A DNA stretch of 8,220 nucleotides. Source: an uncultured Saprospiraceae bacterium. GTDB taxonomy: Bacteria; Bacteroidota; Bacteroidia; Chitinophagales; Saprospiraceae. This document shows positions 6,579 through 8,220 of the stretch, piece by piece. Numbering within the stretch: the first letter of the stretch is position 1; each line of letters opens with the position of its first letter. The position numbers and the translations under genes were made by a program. The stretch spans positions 1-8,220 of the forward strand of contig CALHUZ010000559.1 in the NCBI GenBank assembly GCA_938039305.1, given 5' to 3'. Below the pieces are notes generated by a model. That model saw only the letters and a program-made list of their open reading frames with translations. It was not told the origin of the DNA and searched no databases.

Positions 6579-6691
6579 GCTGAGGTCATTGCGCCGGACT
6601 GATAAACCAATCTTGAGAAAAATTAGTGGAATCTTGAACCTATTTCAAATTTCTACTTTAAGTCCAGTTTCGATGCCTCAGCTTTTCTTTT
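6579..6691 (+). ncRNA. Candidate structured small RNA with closing stem and U-tract
   Basis: About 104 bases are bounded by GCTGAGG (6579-6585) and its perfect complement CCTCAGC (6676-6682). Further in, CAT/ATG (6587-6589 with 6673-6675), CG/CG and GGACT/AGTCC (6596-6600 with 6661-6665) continue the same helix with small bulges. The right arm is followed at once by TTTTCTTTT (6683-6691), like an intrinsic terminator. The 60-base interior contains a smaller hairpin TTGAA-CCTAT-TTCAA (6634-6648) and the octamer AATCTTGA twice (6609-6616 and 6630-6637). No protein frame is visible here. It does not show the conserved tetraloop region of SRP RNA or tmRNA ends. I do not recognise the family; it could be a new small RNA, a shortened 6S-like RNA, or a long-range terminator for the preceding gene. 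Confidence 0.35.
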
Positions 6692-6759
6692 CTTACTTGT
6701 CTTGGGAAAATAATTCCATAATAAATACATATAGATTATTATAATATATAAATATTCTC

Positions 6760-6767
6760 TATACTTG
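6760..6767 (+). promoter_or_regulatory. Possible -7 element for the adhesin-like gene
   Basis: TATACTTG matches TAnnTTTG at seven of eight positions and follows a roughly 55-base AT-rich stretch. Transcription from about 6773 would give a leader of some 120 bases that includes the stem-loop at 6819-6882. No clear -33 TTTG is found, so this is tentative. Confidence 0.3.
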
Positions 6768-6818
6768 CCAATGTAAAGGACAGCTGCCTATCTGTTCTTG
6801 ACTACTACACCTACCAAC

Positions 6819-6882
6819 TTAAGTTTAGACCAATAGAATCTATGAAGGGATACTTATGCCCTTTTGATTGCTTTAAACTTAA
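6819..6882 (+). promoter_or_regulatory. Long leader stem-loop upstream of the adhesin-like gene
   Basis: TTAAGTTTA (6819-6827) is perfectly complementary to TAAACTTAA (6874-6882). Inside it, CAAT (6831-6834) pairs with ATTG (6867-6870) across a symmetric 3x3 internal loop, and AAGGG (6845-6849) pairs with CCCTT (6859-6863) at the tip with a 9-base loop. The base of the stem ends ten bases before the ATG at 6893, so it would sit next to the ribosome-binding region of the mRNA. It matches no riboswitch that I know. It could control translation, protect the mRNA or be chance in AT-rich DNA. Confidence 0.4.
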
Positions 6883-6892
6883 ATACACTCAA

Positions 6893-8220
6893 ATGAAAGC
6901 TTTACGACTGGTCCTAATCACCAGTGTGTGCATTCTTATGGCTCTTGCGGCAAAGGCACAGGTTAAGATAGGAGAGAACAAATTAGAATCAAGCCCACAT
7001 CACTGGCTGGAAATTGACAAAACAGACTCACTGTTCATCGTAACTGATGATCTATCAGTTGGATTAACATCAGCTGATCATAGGGTTTCTGCACCTAATC
7101 CAAATGTAGATGCACTAATGCTCAAACTATATGGTTATGGTTTGAATAACTTTTTACCAAGTGCTACTTCACCATTCATTCAGGATTCAGAACCAATAGG
7201 AGGAATAACAGCAAATATCTTCGCTGGTATCACCCAAGATGGTTATTTGATGGAAGTACCTTTGAGCTTGGTTATTGAAGTTGCCGATTCATCACAGGCG
7301 GATCTTTCGTTTTTCAATGGTGTCGACACATTTGGTACAGCAGACCTAATGGTTTTAGATACCATATTTGCTACTGACAATGAATTAAGAGATTCTACTG
7401 CATTGATACGGACATTGATTAACAATTCCGAAATGGCAGATCATGATACAATCAGTGGGAATGAGTTTATAGACTCTATCAGATTAAGTAATGACACTTT
7501 ATATTTCATAGAAAACCTTGCTGGTCGGATTGCTCCAACTAATACACAGTCCATTGATTTGGGGCCGTTAATTAATGGATCTACATTTTACTTATCAGAT
7601 GGCGAACTGGATGAAAGTAGGACAGTGACAGGTCAAACTTTTGATTTGACTTATACTGATATCACTAATTTATTAGAATCTTCTGTTACCAATACTACTA
7701 CTACATCAGGAGATCAGACACTTCAAACCACAGGACCTGGTGCTGACATAATTATAAACTCTGCAGATGCTGGTACTTTCAGCTCGACCTCCTTGACGAC
7801 TATAAATGGTAACAATGTTGCTATTCAACAAGATGGTCAGGATATAATGCAAATCAACGGGAATGAAGAAACAAAATTCTTATCAGGAACTGTAGATACT
7901 ATTCTTCTTTTAGATGATGATGGTTCCATATCAATGGAGGCTTATGGCGATAGCAGTATTACAGGAGTAGTATCTCAGATATTAGCTGTGGACGCTTCAG
8001 GAAATATGATCGAGATAGGCATTACAGATATCTTGGCCACACAACCAGACAGTACAATTTATACGCACGATGGATTATTAACAGAAGACAGAGTACTTAC
8101 CGGAGGTAGCAATGATCTGACGATGACTGGCTTGGGCACCTATAATGTAGGAGCCACGACAGTAGATTTAGATGCGCCAAATACAACTGTATCAGATACG
8201 GTACAATTAGAAAGTTATGG
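6893..8220 (+). CDS. Secreted adhesin/fibre-like repeat protein, N-terminal 442 residues (partial)
   Basis: An uninterrupted frame runs from ATG 6893 to the window edge with no stop. The protein starts with a clear Sec signal peptide: KALR, a hydrophobic run VLITSVCILMALAA, and a KAQ cleavage site (after Ala22). The mature protein begins QVKIGENKLESSPHHWLEID, like the opening of many Bacteroidota extracellular proteins that carry beta-repeat shafts and often a C-terminal S74-type chaperone or secretion domain; that end is outside the window. The chain is rich in Thr, Ser, Asp, Gly and Asn and very poor in Cys and Lys, as expected for an exported beta-rich fibre. A 23-residue motif occurs at 233-255 and 390-412 with 157-residue spacing. 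Residues 23 to about 225 show no obvious repeat. Function is inferred as surface adhesion or a structural fibre, not proven. Confidence 0.82.
   Translation, partial: MKALRLVLITSVCILMALAAKAQVKIGENKLESSPHHWLEIDKTDSLFIVTDDLSVGLTSADHRVSAPNPNVDALMLKLYGYGLNNFLPSATSPFIQDSEPIGGITANIFAGITQDGYLMEVPLSLVIEVADSSQADLSFFNGVDTFGTADLMVLDTIFATDNELRDSTALIRTLINNSEMADHDTISGNEFIDSIRLSNDTLYFIENLAGRIAPTNTQSIDLGPLINGSTFYLSDGELDESRTVTGQTFDLTYTDITNLLESSVTNTTTTSGDQTLQTTGPGADIIINSADAGTFSSTSLTTINGNNVAIQQDGQDIMQINGNEETKFLSGTVDTILLLDDDGSISMEAYGDSSITGVVSQILAVDASGNMIEIGITDILATQPDSTIYTHDGLLTEDRVLTGGSNDLTMTGLGTYNVGATTVDLDAPNTTVSDTVQLESY
7589..7657 (+). repeat. Adhesin repeat motif, copy 1
   Basis: Residues 233-255 of the adhesin-like protein: Y..DG.L.E.R..TG...DLT.T. 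Twelve of 23 positions are identical, in exact register, to copy 2, which begins 157 residues later. It is probably a beta-hairpin turn that marks the start of a shaft module. Confidence 0.6.
8060..8128 (+). repeat. Adhesin repeat motif, copy 2
   Basis: Residues 390-412, sharing Tyr, Asp-Gly, Leu, Glu, Arg, Thr-Gly, Asp-Leu-Thr and Thr with copy 1 at the same spacing. It is followed by GLGTYNVGATTVDLDAPNTT, a beta-strand-rich segment. More copies are likely beyond the window edge. Confidence 0.6.

Larger units (their letters stand above)
6494..6892. other. 399-base intergenic region without a protein gene
   Basis: No start-to-stop frame with coding character is present on either strand. In order it holds an 8-base inverted repeat (AGTCACAT 6493-6500 with ATGTGACT 6549-6556), a promoter-like sequence, the candidate small RNA, a very AT-rich tract at about 6706-6764, a second -7-like box at 6760-6767, and the leader stem-loop 6819-6882. 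Confidence 0.7.

Noticed and set aside
6579..6682. Integron attC site
   Set aside because: An imperfect long inverted repeat is present, but there is no GTTRRRY / RYYYAAC core pair and no integrase or cassette array.
7243..7425. 60-codon frame on the minus strand
   Set aside because: It lies wholly inside the strongly coding plus-strand adhesin frame, has no recognisable domain, and would need its own promoter; treated as a shadow.

Overview
The window looks like chromosomal DNA of a member of the Bacteroidota. The evidence is the Bacteroidota-type Obg protein (no C-terminal OCT domain, SKKD in place of NKxD), the class III aminotransferase with a DWFLF...RLAPPL C-terminus, a CTC-type bL25, promoter sites resembling the TTTG / TAnnTTTG consensus, and a secreted adhesin-like protein that begins QVKIGEN after its signal peptide. 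The DNA is AT-rich and the genes look like ordinary housekeeping genes until about 6.5 kb. No phage, transposon, CRISPR, tRNA or rRNA genes were seen.

Layout. 1-264 (+) is the 3' end of an aminotransferase gene; its stop codon overlaps that of obg by four bases. 261-3026 (-) is a compact operon read rplY -> NlpC/P60 lipoprotein -> adk -> obg, with a consensus-like -7 element in front of rplY at 3060-3067. 3130-3873 (-) is a rhomboid protease with a cysteine-rich loop. 3936-4919 (+) is a single-domain glutamate formimidoyltransferase, convergent with a zinc-dependent succinylglutamate desuccinylase/aspartoacylase-family gene (4952-5935, -). 5984-6493 (+) is a small exported GH73 glucosaminidase. 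6494-6892 has no protein gene but holds two structured elements: a candidate small RNA (about 6579-6691, with a promoter-like sequence correctly placed upstream) and a long stem-loop (6819-6882) just before the next start codon. 6893-8220 (+) is the first 442 codons of a large secreted adhesin/fibre-like gene that runs off the window.

How they fit together. The rplY operon combines translation (bL25), nucleotide balance (adenylate kinase), ribosome assembly (Obg) and an envelope peptidoglycan endopeptidase. The GH73 enzyme further on is a second cell-wall hydrolase. The formimidoyltransferase and the AstE/AspA-like enzyme suggest amino-acid catabolism, but no other genes of those pathways are present.

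The most unusual points are: (1) heavy use of non-ATG starts (TTG for obg, the formimidoyltransferase and the AstE-like gene; GTG for the glucosaminidase), with the P60 lipoprotein frame having no usable ATG, GTG or TTG at all and instead a TAATC junction with the rplY stop; (2) the candidate small RNA; (3) the leader stem-loop of the adhesin gene; (4) the periplasmic cysteine cluster beside the rhomboid active site; and (5) a 157-residue-spaced repeat in the adhesin-like protein. No wholly new multi-gene system was found.
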